Assembly (NCBI GenBank): GCA_964613585.1
Contig: CAZTHL010000009.1
Coordinates: forward strand, 1 to 64,000
Length of the DNA stretch: 64,000 nucleotides
Reading direction: 5' to 3'
DNA from: CAZTHL01 sp964613585
GTDB taxonomy: Bacteria > Pseudomonadota > Alphaproteobacteria > DSM-16000 > Inquilinaceae
Part shown: one piece after another, positions 8,459 to 17,339 of the stretch
How positions within the stretch are numbered: the stretch's first letter is position 1
Layout of the letters: the number at the start of each line of letters is the position of its first letter
Made by a program: the position numbers and the translations under genes
The notes under the pieces: generated by a model
Told to the model about the DNA's origin: nothing
Seen by the model: the letters and a program-made list of their open reading frames with translations, nothing else
Databases searched by the model: none

Positions 8459-8772
8459 CCAAGGACTCCCGTGTTCGGAGGCTGTGGTCAGCATACACTT
8501 GCTAAAATGACGCGTCGATAGTCAAATAGTCATCCGGAGGACGTACTGTTCGGTCTATGCGCCACTGAATGAATTCGGAGTCATCAGCAAGGGGTAGGTC
8601 TCCGAAAAGCTTTCGCCCGGCCCTGCCCTTCAGGTGATGACAGGCATCTGACGCTATACCTCGTCACGCGCCGAAAGGAATTCAATTCCCGTCTTGGGCA
8701 CAATTAGCCACAAAGAATTGAACACCAGCGGGTTTCGAGCCAATCAATGAAATTTGTTCTTGATGCGTAAGA

Positions 8773-8800
8773 ATGTTAAAAGGTTCTCTGTTAATGTCAA
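8773..8800 (-). promoter_or_regulatory. Putative sigma70-type promoter reading toward the PhyR-like gene
   Basis: On the minus strand TTGACA (complement of 8795-8800), a 16-base spacer and TAACAT (complement of 8773-8778). It would give a leader of about 300 nt for the PhyR-like gene. I saw no EcfG-type GGAAC...CGTT promoter upstream of this gene. Confidence 0.5.
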
Positions 8801-8872
8801 GTCAATCTTGCGCCAATGGCGAGGTTCAGAGGGTGTGTGGCAGCCAGTCCCGGTACACAGTAGGGTCTCCTA

Positions 8873-9004
8873 ATGAACACCTTTCGCCGGAGTCGCGCGC
8901 GCAGCCTTCCTGCGGCGCCGATCCTTGCCCAAGTCTTTGCCGGCTGGATCGATCGACGGCTGGTCGGCCGACGCTTGGCGCGCGACACCATGTCCCGGCC
9001 ATGA
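8873..9004 (+). CDS. Possible small Arg-rich protein
   Basis: 43-residue ORF starting MNTFRRSRARSLPAAPILAQ and ending RLARDTMSRP, with 11 arginines. A weak AGGG lies about 9 bases upstream of the ATG. It sits between the PhyR-like promoter and prmA on the prmA strand. I recognise no family; it could be a chance frame or a leader peptide. Confidence 0.25.
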   Translation: MNTFRRSRARSLPAAPILAQVFAGWIDRRLVGRRLARDTMSRP

Positions 9005-9088
9005 CGCCGTCTCTTGGAGGCTGCTTCCCGGCGCGGAGAAGCGCGACGCGGCCGCCGATGTTCCCGAGCATCGACAGCAGGTCGCCCC

Positions 9089-10135
9089 ATGGTCGATGAA
9101 ACCGCCGCCGCCCCCCAATGGCGCCTTTCGCTCGAGGTTCCCGCGCATGCCGCCGCCGCCTTCGAGACCGCTCTCGACACGGCCGACTCCCTGGCGGTGC
9201 TGCAGACCGGCCGCGCCGATCGCCGTCGGCTCGAAGCGACCTTCACAACATGCCCCGGCATGGGCAGGCTCGGTGCCCGGCTGGCCCTGATTGCCGCCGC
9301 CCTGAGGGTGCCGGAGCCAAAGACCGAACTCGAGCGCCTGTCCTCCACCGACTGGCTCGGCGCCAACAGGCTGGCCTTTCCACCGGTCAAGGCCGGACGC
9401 TTCGTCATTACGGGCAGTTACGCGAACACGGCGGACAGGCGTGCGCCGGCCGGCCACATCGGCATTCGCATTGAGCGGGTCACCGCCTTCGGCACGGGGG
9501 AGCATCCGTCGACGGCAGGCTGCCTACATGCCCTGCAGGTTCTGGCGCGACAGGTCCGTCCACGCCGAGCCCTGGATATGGGATGTGGCACCGGAATTCT
9601 TGCGATAGCCATGGCGCGATTATGGTCTTGTCGCGTTCTGGCAGTCGACTACGACATATCGGTAATCCCGGTGGCACGGCACAACGTTCAGGCGAATCGC
9701 CTCACCGATACCGTTAAGGTTGCGGCGGCTGACGGCTACGCGGCGCGCTGCGTTCGGGAGCGGCAGCCGTTTGATCTCATCGCCAGCAATATCCTGGCTC
9801 GCCCACTCGTTCGCTTGAGCCGGTCGGCCAGCCGCACGCTCGCGCCGGGCGGCCGGCTGATCCTGTCCGGCTTCCTGTCCGCGCAGGTGGCCGGGGTTCT
9901 GATGGCGCACCGACGACAAGGCTTGCGTCTTGAGCGGCGGTTCACCGTCGGCGCCTGGACCACCCTGGTGATGCGACGGTCACCGCGGGAATGGCACGCG
10001 GACGTCCCGGCTGGCCGACAAGCGGTTCCCTTGCCGAATCCGAGGCCGGCCCCACGTCTCCAGCACTCGCTGCCGGCTCGCCCGACGGTCCTTGTCCCCA
10101 TGGGCTGTGGCGCGCGGTGGCATGGTCGCCGATAA
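9089..10135 (+). CDS. prmA: Ribosomal protein L11 methyltransferase PrmA
   Basis: SAM-dependent enzyme that trimethylates ribosomal protein L11. An N-terminal substrate-recognition part (about 1-120) is followed by a class I methyltransferase core: FGTGEHPST upstream of motif I, motif I LDMGCGTGILAIAMARL, and the PrmA-type catalytic loop SNILARPL in place of NPPY. The family usually ends at WTTLVMRR; here the frame continues about 45 residues (Pro/Arg-rich, low conservation expected), making 348 residues against the usual 290 or so. The start is the ATG at MVDETAAAPQW with a weak AGG upstream; an earlier in-frame start would add 25 unconserved residues. Confidence 0.9.
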   Translation: MVDETAAAPQWRLSLEVPAHAAAAFETALDTADSLAVLQTGRADRRRLEATFTTCPGMGRLGARLALIAAALRVPEPKTELERLSSTDWLGANRLAFPPVKAGRFVITGSYANTADRRAPAGHIGIRIERVTAFGTGEHPSTAGCLHALQVLARQVRPRRALDMGCGTGILAIAMARLWSCRVLAVDYDISVIPVARHNVQANRLTDTVKVAAADGYAARCVRERQPFDLIASNILARPLVRLSRSASRTLAPGGRLILSGFLSAQVAGVLMAHRRQGLRLERRFTVGAWTTLVMRRSPREWHADVPAGRQAVPLPNPRPAPRLQHSLPARPTVLVPMGCGARWHGRR

Positions 10136-10217
10136 TCCCGCCGGCATCGCGACCTCGGCCACGTCGCTGCAGCGGCAGCCAGCTGAGCAAGAACGCTGAT
10201 CAGGAGCCCGGTCCGCC

Positions 10218-12284
10218 ATGGATGAGCCCTTCCCGCGCACGGCGGTGACCGCGAGCGCCATCGCGACCGACGATGCCGCCTTGGCCGGCCTGATCCGCGA
10301 GCTTGGCTGGGACGGGTCGCCCGACGACCTTCGCGAGCTGCTCGCCGGCATCGACGCGGCGCCACCGCAGGCCAGTCGCGATGCCTGGAGCGCCCTGATT
10401 GCGCCCGACGCCGACCCGCGCTTGCTCGAGCGTCTCGATGAGGTTCGGGCCGGACTCGCGCTCCGCACGGCGCCGGCAGGTCCCTCGCCCGAAAAGCGGC
10501 TTGGCGCCCTTCGCGCCCTCCTCGAGCAGGAGGGGCTGGACGGCTTCGTAGTGCCGCGGGCCGACGAGCACCAGGGCGAGTTCGTGGCGGCCTGCGCCGA
10601 GCGGCTGGCGTGGTTGACCGGGTTCACCGGCTCGGCCGGCCTCGCCGTAGTGCTGCGCGAGCGCGCGGCAATCTTCGTGGACGGCCGCTACCTGCTTCAA
10701 GTCGCCGACGAGGTCGATGCGGCCGGCTTCGAGATCAAGCACATGATCACCGAGCCTCACACCGAATGGGTGAGGAGCATGCTGCCGCGAAATGGCCGCC
10801 TCGGCTACGACCCCTGGCTGCACACAGTCTCCTGGGTCGAGAAGATGCGCCGGGCCGTCGAGGCGGCCGGCGGCGACCTCGTGCCGGTGGAGCGCAATCC
10901 GATCGACCGCATCTGGCTGAATCGGCCGCCACCGCCCCTCGCTCCGGTGGTGCCGTATCCCCTTGAGCTTGCCGGCGTCGACGCGGCGCACAAGCGTGCG
11001 GCCCTGGCGAACGAGCTGCAGCAGCAGGGCGTGGACGCTGCCGTCGTGACCGCGCCCGACTCCATTGCCTGGCTGCTCAACATCCGGGGCGGCGACGTCC
11101 CCCACACCCCGCTGCCGCTGAGCTTTGCCGTCCTTCATCGTGACGCCACGGTCGAGCTGTTCATGGACCGCCGCAAGCTGGTGCCCGGTCTGGAGCGCTT
11201 CCTGACCCAGGCCGTCTCGGTGCAGGGCCCCGAAGAACTGGGACCGGCGCTGGACCGGCTTGGTCATGCCGGCTGCACGGTGGTGGCAGATCCGGCCTGG
11301 GCCAGCGCCTGGGTGTTCGACCGCCTGCATCGTTCTGGAGCAACGGTGAAGCGGGACGCCGATCCCTGTGTGCTGCCGAAGGCGTGCAAGAACGCGACCG
11401 AGCTCGCCGGCTGTCGCATTGCGCATCGTCGTGACGGGATCGCCGTGACACGCCTGCTGGCGTGGCTTGCGCAAGAGGCGCCGGGCGGTGGGCTGACGGA
11501 GCAGGAGGTGGCCGATACCCTGCTGCGTCTGCGCCGCGAGGGCGAACGATTTCGCGGCCTCAGCTTCGACACGATTGCCGGGGCCGGCGCCAATGGCGCG
11601 ATTGTGCACTATCGCGTGACGAAGAAATCGAATTTTCCGCTGCGGGCAGGCTCGCTGTTCCTGATCGACAGCGGCGGGCAGTATCTCGACGGCACCACCG
11701 ACGTGACCCGGACCGTGGCCGTGGGCGAGCCGACGCCGGAGATGCGGCAGCGCTTCACCCTTGTGCTCAAGGGGCACGTCGCCTTGGCGACCGCGCGCTT
11801 TCCCGTCGGCACCACGGGCTCGCAGCTCGATCCGCTGGCCCGACAGTTCCTCTGGCGCGCGGGACTTGATTACGACCACGGCACCGGGCATGGGGTCGGA
11901 TGCTATCTGGGCGTCCACGAAGGGCCGCAACGCCTGTCAAAGCTGCCCAACAACGTGGCGCTGCAGCCGGGCATGATCCTCTCCAATGAGCCCGGCTACT
12001 ACAAGACGGGCGAGTATGGCATCCGCATCGAGAATCTCGTGGTGGTCCGCGAGGCCGACGTGGCGGGCGCAGAGCTGCCTATGCTCGAGCTGGAGACCCT
12101 GACCCTGGCGCCGATCGATCGCAGGCTGATCGATCCGACGCTGCTGACGCTGGAGGAGTCGGCGTGGATCGATGCCTATCACGCCCGGGTTCAAGATGTC
12201 CTGGGGCCGGATTTGCCGGAGCCGGTTCGGGACTGGCTCGCCGAGGTCGCGGCGCCGCTGGGCCCCGCCCTGGTCAACGGCTGA
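10218..12284 (+). CDS. pepP: Aminopeptidase P family protein (Xaa-Pro aminopeptidase, M24B) with N-terminal extension
   Basis: 688-residue cytoplasmic dimetal peptidase removing N-terminal residues before proline. The canonical protein starts near residue 94 (RLGALRALLEQEGLDGFVVP, then RADEHQGEFVAACAERLAWL). It continues with a second creatinase-type N domain and the C-terminal pita-bread domain: metal ligands in LDGTTDVTRT (two Asp), GTGHGVGCYLGVHEGP (His), ILSNEPGYY (Glu) and GIRIENLV (Glu). About 90 additional helical residues precede it; AGGAG 11-12 bases before this ATG supports their translation. The stop overlaps the convergent ligA stop region by 11 bases. Confidence 0.93.
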   Translation: MDEPFPRTAVTASAIATDDAALAGLIRELGWDGSPDDLRELLAGIDAAPPQASRDAWSALIAPDADPRLLERLDEVRAGLALRTAPAGPSPEKRLGALRALLEQEGLDGFVVPRADEHQGEFVAACAERLAWLTGFTGSAGLAVVLRERAAIFVDGRYLLQVADEVDAAGFEIKHMITEPHTEWVRSMLPRNGRLGYDPWLHTVSWVEKMRRAVEAAGGDLVPVERNPIDRIWLNRPPPPLAPVVPYPLELAGVDAAHKRAALANELQQQGVDAAVVTAPDSIAWLLNIRGGDVPHTPLPLSFAVLHRDATVELFMDRRKLVPGLERFLTQAVSVQGPEELGPALDRLGHAGCTVVADPAWASAWVFDRLHRSGATVKRDADPCVLPKACKNATELAGCRIAHRRDGIAVTRLLAWLAQEAPGGGLTEQEVADTLLRLRREGERFRGLSFDTIAGAGANGAIVHYRVTKKSNFPLRAGSLFLIDSGGQYLDGTTDVTRTVAVGEPTPEMRQRFTLVLKGHVALATARFPVGTTGSQLDPLARQFLWRAGLDYDHGTGHGVGCYLGVHEGPQRLSKLPNNVALQPGMILSNEPGYYKTGEYGIRIENLVVVREADVAGAELPMLELETLTLAPIDRRLIDPTLLTLEESAWIDAYHARVQDVLGPDLPEPVRDWLAEVAAPLGPALVNG

Positions 12285-14406
12285 GGTCAAGCCACTCGGC
12301 CTCGGTCAGGATCGTGACGCCGAGATCGCGCGCCTTGGCCGCCTTGGATCCCGGATCCGCGCCCGCCACGAGATAGTCGGTGCTCCGGGACACCGATCCG
12401 GCAACCTTGGCGCCGAGAGCCTCGGCACGGGCCTTCGCCTCAGGGCGGCTCATCGCGTCGAGCGAGCCAGTGAATACAATGGTCTTACCGGCGATGGGGC
12501 TGTCGGCCGCCGCGCTCTCCCGGAAAGGCTCTACCTCGATCTGCTCGAGCAGGCTGTCGAGCACCTCCTGATTATGCGTCTCACCGAAGAAGGCGCAGAT
12601 GTCGTCGGCCACCGACATGCCGACCTGATCGATGGCGCACAGATCCCGGTAGGCCTCGCCCACCGCCTCGGCCGCATGGGCATCGGGAAAGGCGCGCCGC
12701 TCGTGCGCCGCCTGCTCGAGCGCGCGCCGGAGGCTGTCGAGCCGCCCGTAATGACGTGCCAGCAGGCGCGCGGTCGCCTCGCCGACCTGACGGATGCCCA
12801 GGGCGAACAGGAAGCGCTCCAGGGAGATGGTGCGCCGCTGATCGATCGCCTCGAACAGCTTGCGGGCCGAGGTCTCGCCCCATCCCTTGCGCGCGGCCAA
12901 GGGCTGCTTCCCGGGCGCGGTCAGCCGGTCACGCAGGGTGAAGATGTCCGCCGGTGTCCGGATCTCGCCCCTTTCATAAAAGGCGCTGACCTGCTTCTCA
13001 CCCAGCCCTTCAATATCGAAGGCGTTTCGGCCGACAAAGTGTCGAAGGCGCTCGACCGCCTGCGCCGGACAGACCAGCCCGCCGGAGCAGCGACGGACCG
13101 CCTCGCCCTCAGCCCGGGTCGCCTCGCTGCCGCAGTCGGGGCAGCGATTGGGGAAGGCAAAGGGCTTGCTGTCTGCCGGTCGGCATTCGAGGACCACGGC
13201 GACCACCTGGGGTATGACGTCGCCGGCGCGCTGGACGATGACGGTGTCCTGCTCGCGGACATCCTTGCGTTGGATTTCGTCCTCGTTGTGCAAGGTCGCG
13301 CGGCCGACAACGACCCCGCCCACGGTGACCGGCTCGAGATGGGCCACCGGCGTCAGCGCGCCGGTCCGGCCCACCTGCACATCGATCCGGGTGATCCGGG
13401 TCCGGGCCTGCTCGGCCGGGAACTTGTAGGCCAGCGCCCAGCGCGGCGCCCGGCTGACGTAGCCGAGCCGCTCCTGCCAGTCGACGCGATCGACCTTGTA
13501 GACGACCCCGTCGATCTCGAAGGGAAGGTCCGGGCGCTCCTCCAGCATATCGCGATGATAGGCGAGCAGCTCTTCCCGGCCGTGGCACAGACGGGCCGGC
13601 TCGTTGAGACGGAAGCCGAGTTCGGCAAGACGGGTGCGGATCGCCGATTGCCGGTCGCCCAGTTCGCCGGTCACCTCGCCCCAGCTGTAGGCGAAGAAGC
13701 GCAGCGGCCGGCCGGCCGTGACGCTCGGATCGAGCTGCCGCAAGCTGCCGGAGGCGGTGTTGCGCGGATTGACGTATTGCGGCTCTCCGCGCTCCGCCCG
13801 CCGGCGATTGAGGTCCTCGAAATCGGCTCGGGTCATGTACACCTCGCCCCGGACCTCACAGATCGACGGCGCGGTGACCGGCAGCGCCTTGGGCACATCC
13901 TCAAGCGTCGCGAGATTGGCGGTGACGTCCTCACCCACGATGCCGTCGCCGCGGGTGGCACCTTGGACAAGCCGATGGTTCTCGTAGCGCAGGCTGGCGG
14001 ACAGTCCGTCGATCTTCGGCTCGGCCAGGATGGCTAGCTCCTCGTCCGGCAGCTTCAGAAACCGCCGGACCCGGGACAGAAACTCGTCAATGTCCTCCTC
14101 GGCGAAGGCATTCGAGAGGGACAGCATCGGCACCCGATGGACCACCTTCCGGAAGCCGGCCGCCGGAGCGGCGCCGACCCGCAGCGAGGGGCTCTCCGGA
14201 TGGCGCAGGTGCGGGAAGCGTGTCTCAAGGGCGCCGTTCCGACGCCTCAGCGCGTCGTACTCGGCGTCGGAGATCAGCGGAGCGTCGCGCTGATGATACG
14301 CCTCATCGTGACGCTTGATCTCCCGTGCCAGCGTCTCAAGCTCCACGGCCGCCTGGTCCTCGGTGAGATCCTCGACGGGAATGTCACGACGATCGGGCTC
14401 GGCCAT
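12274..14406 (-). CDS. ligA: NAD-dependent DNA ligase LigA
   Basis: Seals nicks in DNA replication and repair using NAD. 710 residues in the standard order: Ia domain (YD.LRRRN..LE), adenylation domain with the nucleotidyl lysine in AEPKIDGLS (Lys131), GATRGDG, GEVYM and NPRNTASGSLRQLD, then the OB fold, a four-Cys zinc finger (CPDCGSEA...CSGGLVCPAQ), helix-hairpin-helix repeats (FDIEGLGEKQ, LGIRQVGEATARLL) and a C-terminal BRCT domain (IAGKTIVFTGSLDAMSR...VAGSVSRSTDYLVAG). Full length. It overlaps the convergent pepP by 11 bases and lies in the same direction as the recN and dcw block. Confidence 0.97.
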   Translation of the reverse strand: MAEPDRRDIPVEDLTEDQAAVELETLAREIKRHDEAYHQRDAPLISDAEYDALRRRNGALETRFPHLRHPESPSLRVGAAPAAGFRKVVHRVPMLSLSNAFAEEDIDEFLSRVRRFLKLPDEELAILAEPKIDGLSASLRYENHRLVQGATRGDGIVGEDVTANLATLEDVPKALPVTAPSICEVRGEVYMTRADFEDLNRRRAERGEPQYVNPRNTASGSLRQLDPSVTAGRPLRFFAYSWGEVTGELGDRQSAIRTRLAELGFRLNEPARLCHGREELLAYHRDMLEERPDLPFEIDGVVYKVDRVDWQERLGYVSRAPRWALAYKFPAEQARTRITRIDVQVGRTGALTPVAHLEPVTVGGVVVGRATLHNEDEIQRKDVREQDTVIVQRAGDVIPQVVAVVLECRPADSKPFAFPNRCPDCGSEATRAEGEAVRRCSGGLVCPAQAVERLRHFVGRNAFDIEGLGEKQVSAFYERGEIRTPADIFTLRDRLTAPGKQPLAARKGWGETSARKLFEAIDQRRTISLERFLFALGIRQVGEATARLLARHYGRLDSLRRALEQAAHERRAFPDAHAAEAVGEAYRDLCAIDQVGMSVADDICAFFGETHNQEVLDSLLEQIEVEPFRESAAADSPIAGKTIVFTGSLDAMSRPEAKARAEALGAKVAGSVSRSTDYLVAGADPGSKAAKARDLGVTILTEAEWLDLSR

Positions 14407-14452
14407 CGGTCATCAAGCGCCTCTGCACGACTGGTTGTTTCCCCTCGAAGCC

Positions 14453-15571
14453 TTATCCGCGCAAATCCAGCTCCTCATGCAGGATGGCATGGCGCGCGAC
14501 CCGCGACCAGCCGAGCATCCGTCGTTGGGCGCGCCCATAAGAGCGCCAGATCCTGCCCGTGAGCTCGTCGGTCTCGGCGAGGTGGGCCAGCACCTCCCGG
14601 CCGGCCCGGTAGCTGGCTCTCAGGATGTCGTCCGGGAAGCGCCGAAGCCGTGTCCGGCCCGCGCTCTCAAGGTCCGCCAGAGTCTCGGCGTTGAACCAGT
14701 CCGCCTCCGCCACGCCGCGCGCGTTCTCCGCGGCGCAGGCCGACATGACTATGGCCCGCAGATTGTCGGGCAAGCCTTCGAAGGCCTCGCGATTGACCAG
14801 GCACTCGGCCGATCCGTTCGGCTCGTGGAAGCCGGGCCAATAGTAGTAGGGAGCGGCCCGGTCGAGCCCGAGGCTGACGTCGCTCCAGGGGCCAAGGAAC
14901 TCCGCGCCGTCGATCGCGCCGGTGCTGAGCGCCAGGAAGATCTCCCCCGGCGGCAAGGTGACCGGTGTCGCGCCGAGCCGGCGCAGCACCTCGCCGCCCA
15001 GACCCGGCATGCGGATCTTCATCCCTCGGAGCGCCTCGAGCCCGTCAAGCGGACGGGTGTACCAGCCGCCCATCTGCACGCCGGAGTTTCCGGCCAGGAA
15101 GGGCTTTACCCCGAAGCTGGCGTAAAGCTCGTCCCAGAGGGCTTGGCCGCCGCCAAAGCGGATCCAGGCGTTGTGGCTCTCGGGGGTCATGCCCCACGGG
15201 ACCGCGGTGAAGAAGACGCTGGCCGGCATCTTGCCCGTCCAAAAGAAGGAGGCCGTGTGGCCGAGCTCTGCGACACCGCCGCCGACGGCGTCGATCACCT
15301 CGAAGGCCGGCACGATCTCGCCGGCCCCGAAGACGGTTACCGTCAGGGCGCCGTCGCTCATCGCGGTGATGCGGGCGGCCAGCCGATCGGCGGTGGTGCC
15401 CGGCCCTGGCGCGCCTTTCGGCCACGAGGTGACCATCCGCCAGGAGCGGCGCGCCTGACCGATGGCGGGAGCCGGCGCGCTGCCGGCGGCCAGCGCGCCG
15501 GCCCCGGTGCCGGCCAGAAGCCGGCGTCGGGGCAGCGCCGGGGAGCCGCGGTGATGGTTGTCGCGAGTCAT
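14453..15571 (-). CDS. TRAP transporter substrate-binding protein (DctP family)
   Basis: 372-residue periplasmic solute receptor of a TRAP transporter. A twin-arginine-like signal (PRRRLLAGTGAGALAAG) is followed by the DctP fold starting WRMVTSWPKGAPGPGTTADRL, with GMKIRMPGLGGEVLRRLG and the family block LSTGAIDGAEFLGPWSD. The W-P-K start resembles TakP-type receptors for 2-oxo or hydroxy acids; the ligand is inference. The ATG used has GGGAG about 10 bases upstream; an ATG 24 bases earlier would place that site inside the gene. No DctQ/DctM membrane genes adjoin, so it is an orphan receptor inserted between recN and ligA. Confidence 0.9.
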   Translation of the reverse strand: MTRDNHHRGSPALPRRRLLAGTGAGALAAGSAPAPAIGQARRSWRMVTSWPKGAPGPGTTADRLAARITAMSDGALTVTVFGAGEIVPAFEVIDAVGGGVAELGHTASFFWTGKMPASVFFTAVPWGMTPESHNAWIRFGGGQALWDELYASFGVKPFLAGNSGVQMGGWYTRPLDGLEALRGMKIRMPGLGGEVLRRLGATPVTLPPGEIFLALSTGAIDGAEFLGPWSDVSLGLDRAAPYYYWPGFHEPNGSAECLVNREAFEGLPDNLRAIVMSACAAENARGVAEADWFNAETLADLESAGRTRLRRFPDDILRASYRAGREVLAHLAETDELTGRIWRSYGRAQRRMLGWSRVARHAILHEELDLRG

Positions 15572-15625
15572 CGTCGTGCTGCTCCCGGAGATCAACGGGA
15601 CAAGGATGCGCGCGGTGCCCGTGGA

Positions 15626-17320
15626 TCAGCCTTGCCGCTGCGTCATCAGGCTGTCGGCGGCGGCGCGTGCCTGATCGGTGATGACCGCTCCGGAGAGCAT
15701 GCGGGCGATCTCCTCGCGCCGCTGGCCGTCGACCAGCTCGACCACGGTGGTCGTGGCGAGATCGGGGCCCTCGCTCTTCCGGACCTGCCAGTGATGGGTC
15801 GCCCGGGCCGCCACCTGGGGGCTGTGGGTGATCACCAGCACCTGTACGTCCTCGCCGAGACGGGCGAGCCGCTCGCCGACGGCGTCGGCGACCGCCCCGC
15901 TGATGCCGCTGTCGACCTCGTCGAACACCAATGTGGGCACCGCGCCGGCTCCCATGCGGCTATGCGCCAGGACGACCTTGAGCGCCAGCATAAAGCGGGC
16001 CAATTCGCCCCCGGAGACGATCCGGGCGAGTGGTCCCGGCGTCGCGCCGGGATTGGTCGCCACGGTGAAGCTGACCCGATCCTGGCCGGCGGCGCTCCAC
16101 TCCGCCTCCGGCAGCGCCTCGACCTGGGTCCGGAAGCGGGCCTTGTCCAGCTTCAGGGGCGGCAGCTCCGCGGCGACGGCGGCGTCGAGACCGGCGGCCG
16201 CGTTCCGGCGCCGGTCACCAAGAGCGGTCGCGGCGGCGCGGAAGGCTTCCCGGGCGGCCTCGGCGTCCCGGTCGAGCCGGGCCAGCCGCTCGCCCTGGTC
16301 GTTGATCAGGGCGAGACGGTCGGCCAGGCGGCCGCGCAGGCTCGCCAGATCATCGACCTCGCAACCGTGCTTGCGAGCCAGCGCGCGGAGCGCGAACAGC
16401 CGTTCCTCGAGGCCCTCGAGCTCGCCGGTGTCGAGCTCGATGTCCGCCGACAGGGAATGCAGCCCGCTCATCGCCTCCGCCGTCTCGGCGAGCGCGCGAT
16501 CGAGCGTCTCGAGGATCAAGTCCAGCCGCCCGCCCGCCACCGCCTGCGCCCGCTCGAGCTGCCGCTGGGCGTTCGCCAGGGCCCGCTCCGCGCCGCGGTC
16601 GCCGGCCAGGGCATCGGCGCCGGCGGTCAGCGCCTCGACCAGCTTCTCGCGGTGCATCAGCATGTGGCGCCGCTCGGCGAGCTGCGCCTCCTCGCCCGGG
16701 GCAGGCTCGACGGCATCGAGCTCGGCCACCGCATGGCGGAGGTAATCCTCCTCGTTGCGCGCGCGGGTCATGTCGGCGACGGCCTCGTCCCGCTCTCGCT
16801 CGGCCTGCTGCCAGCGCCTCCACATGGCGCCCAGCCGCTCGACCTCGTCCGTCAGCCCCGCATAGGCATCAAGCACGGCTCGATGGCCGCGCGGATTCAG
16901 CAGGCCATGGGTGTCGAACTGACCGTGGACCTCGACCAGGGTCTCGCCGAGCCGCCGCAGGAGGCCGACGCTGACCGGCTGATCGTTTACGAAGGCGCGG
17001 CTGCGGCCGTCGGCGGTCAGGGTGCGCCGCAGGGTCAACGGAACCGTGGCGCCGTCCTCGATCTCCACGTCCTGCTCGCGAAGGAGGTCGAGCGCGGGGT
17101 GCGTGCCGGCGAGCTCGAGTTCCGCCAGAACCGACGCCTGGCCGGCCCCGTGGCGTACGAGGCCGGCGTCGCCGCGCGCACCGAGCACCAGGCCGAGCGC
17201 GTCGAGCAGGATCGACTTGCCCGCGCCGGTCTCACCGGTGAGTGCGCACAGACCCTCCGAGAAGCTCAACGAGAGCTGCTCGATGAGAACGATGTTGCGA
17301 ATGGAGAGGCCGGTCAGCAT
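15626..17320 (-). CDS. recN: DNA repair protein RecN
   Basis: SMC-like ATPase acting early in double-strand break repair. 564 residues: N-terminal head MLTGLSIRNIVLIEQLSLSF with Walker A GETGAGKSI, a long coiled-coil middle (about 150-380, rich in Glu/Arg/Ala heptads), and C-terminal ABC signature VSGGELARFMLALK with Walker B LVFDEVDSGISG. The start was placed at this ATG because the conserved N-terminus begins there and it follows the bamD stop by 19 bases; the open frame extends further without conserved sequence. Last gene of the long envelope block. Confidence 0.96.
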   Translation of the reverse strand: MLTGLSIRNIVLIEQLSLSFSEGLCALTGETGAGKSILLDALGLVLGARGDAGLVRHGAGQASVLAELELAGTHPALDLLREQDVEIEDGATVPLTLRRTLTADGRSRAFVNDQPVSVGLLRRLGETLVEVHGQFDTHGLLNPRGHRAVLDAYAGLTDEVERLGAMWRRWQQAERERDEAVADMTRARNEEDYLRHAVAELDAVEPAPGEEAQLAERRHMLMHREKLVEALTAGADALAGDRGAERALANAQRQLERAQAVAGGRLDLILETLDRALAETAEAMSGLHSLSADIELDTGELEGLEERLFALRALARKHGCEVDDLASLRGRLADRLALINDQGERLARLDRDAEAAREAFRAAATALGDRRRNAAAGLDAAVAAELPPLKLDKARFRTQVEALPEAEWSAAGQDRVSFTVATNPGATPGPLARIVSGGELARFMLALKVVLAHSRMGAGAVPTLVFDEVDSGISGAVADAVGERLARLGEDVQVLVITHSPQVAARATHHWQVRKSEGPDLATTTVVELVDGQRREEIARMLSGAVITDQARAAADSLMTQRQG

Positions 17321-17339
17321 GCTCGGCCTGGCCGGCGCG

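Larger units (their letters stand above)
8459..9088. other. Long upstream region between the PhyR-like gene and prmA
   Basis: 630 bases, AT-richer than its surroundings between about 8500 and 8820. It holds a strong-looking leftward promoter, one very small rightward ORF (both listed separately), and a 13-bp palindrome GGAATTCAATTCC at 8677-8689 (6-bp arms around one base) in the presumed 5' leader of the PhyR-like gene. I looked for a nepR-like small gene here and did not find one. Confidence 0.6.

Noticed and set aside
8495..8870. nepR or ecfG gene next to the PhyR-like gene
   Set aside because: Reading the region on both strands gave no NepR-like or sigma-like small protein and no EcfG-type GGAAC...CGTT promoter.
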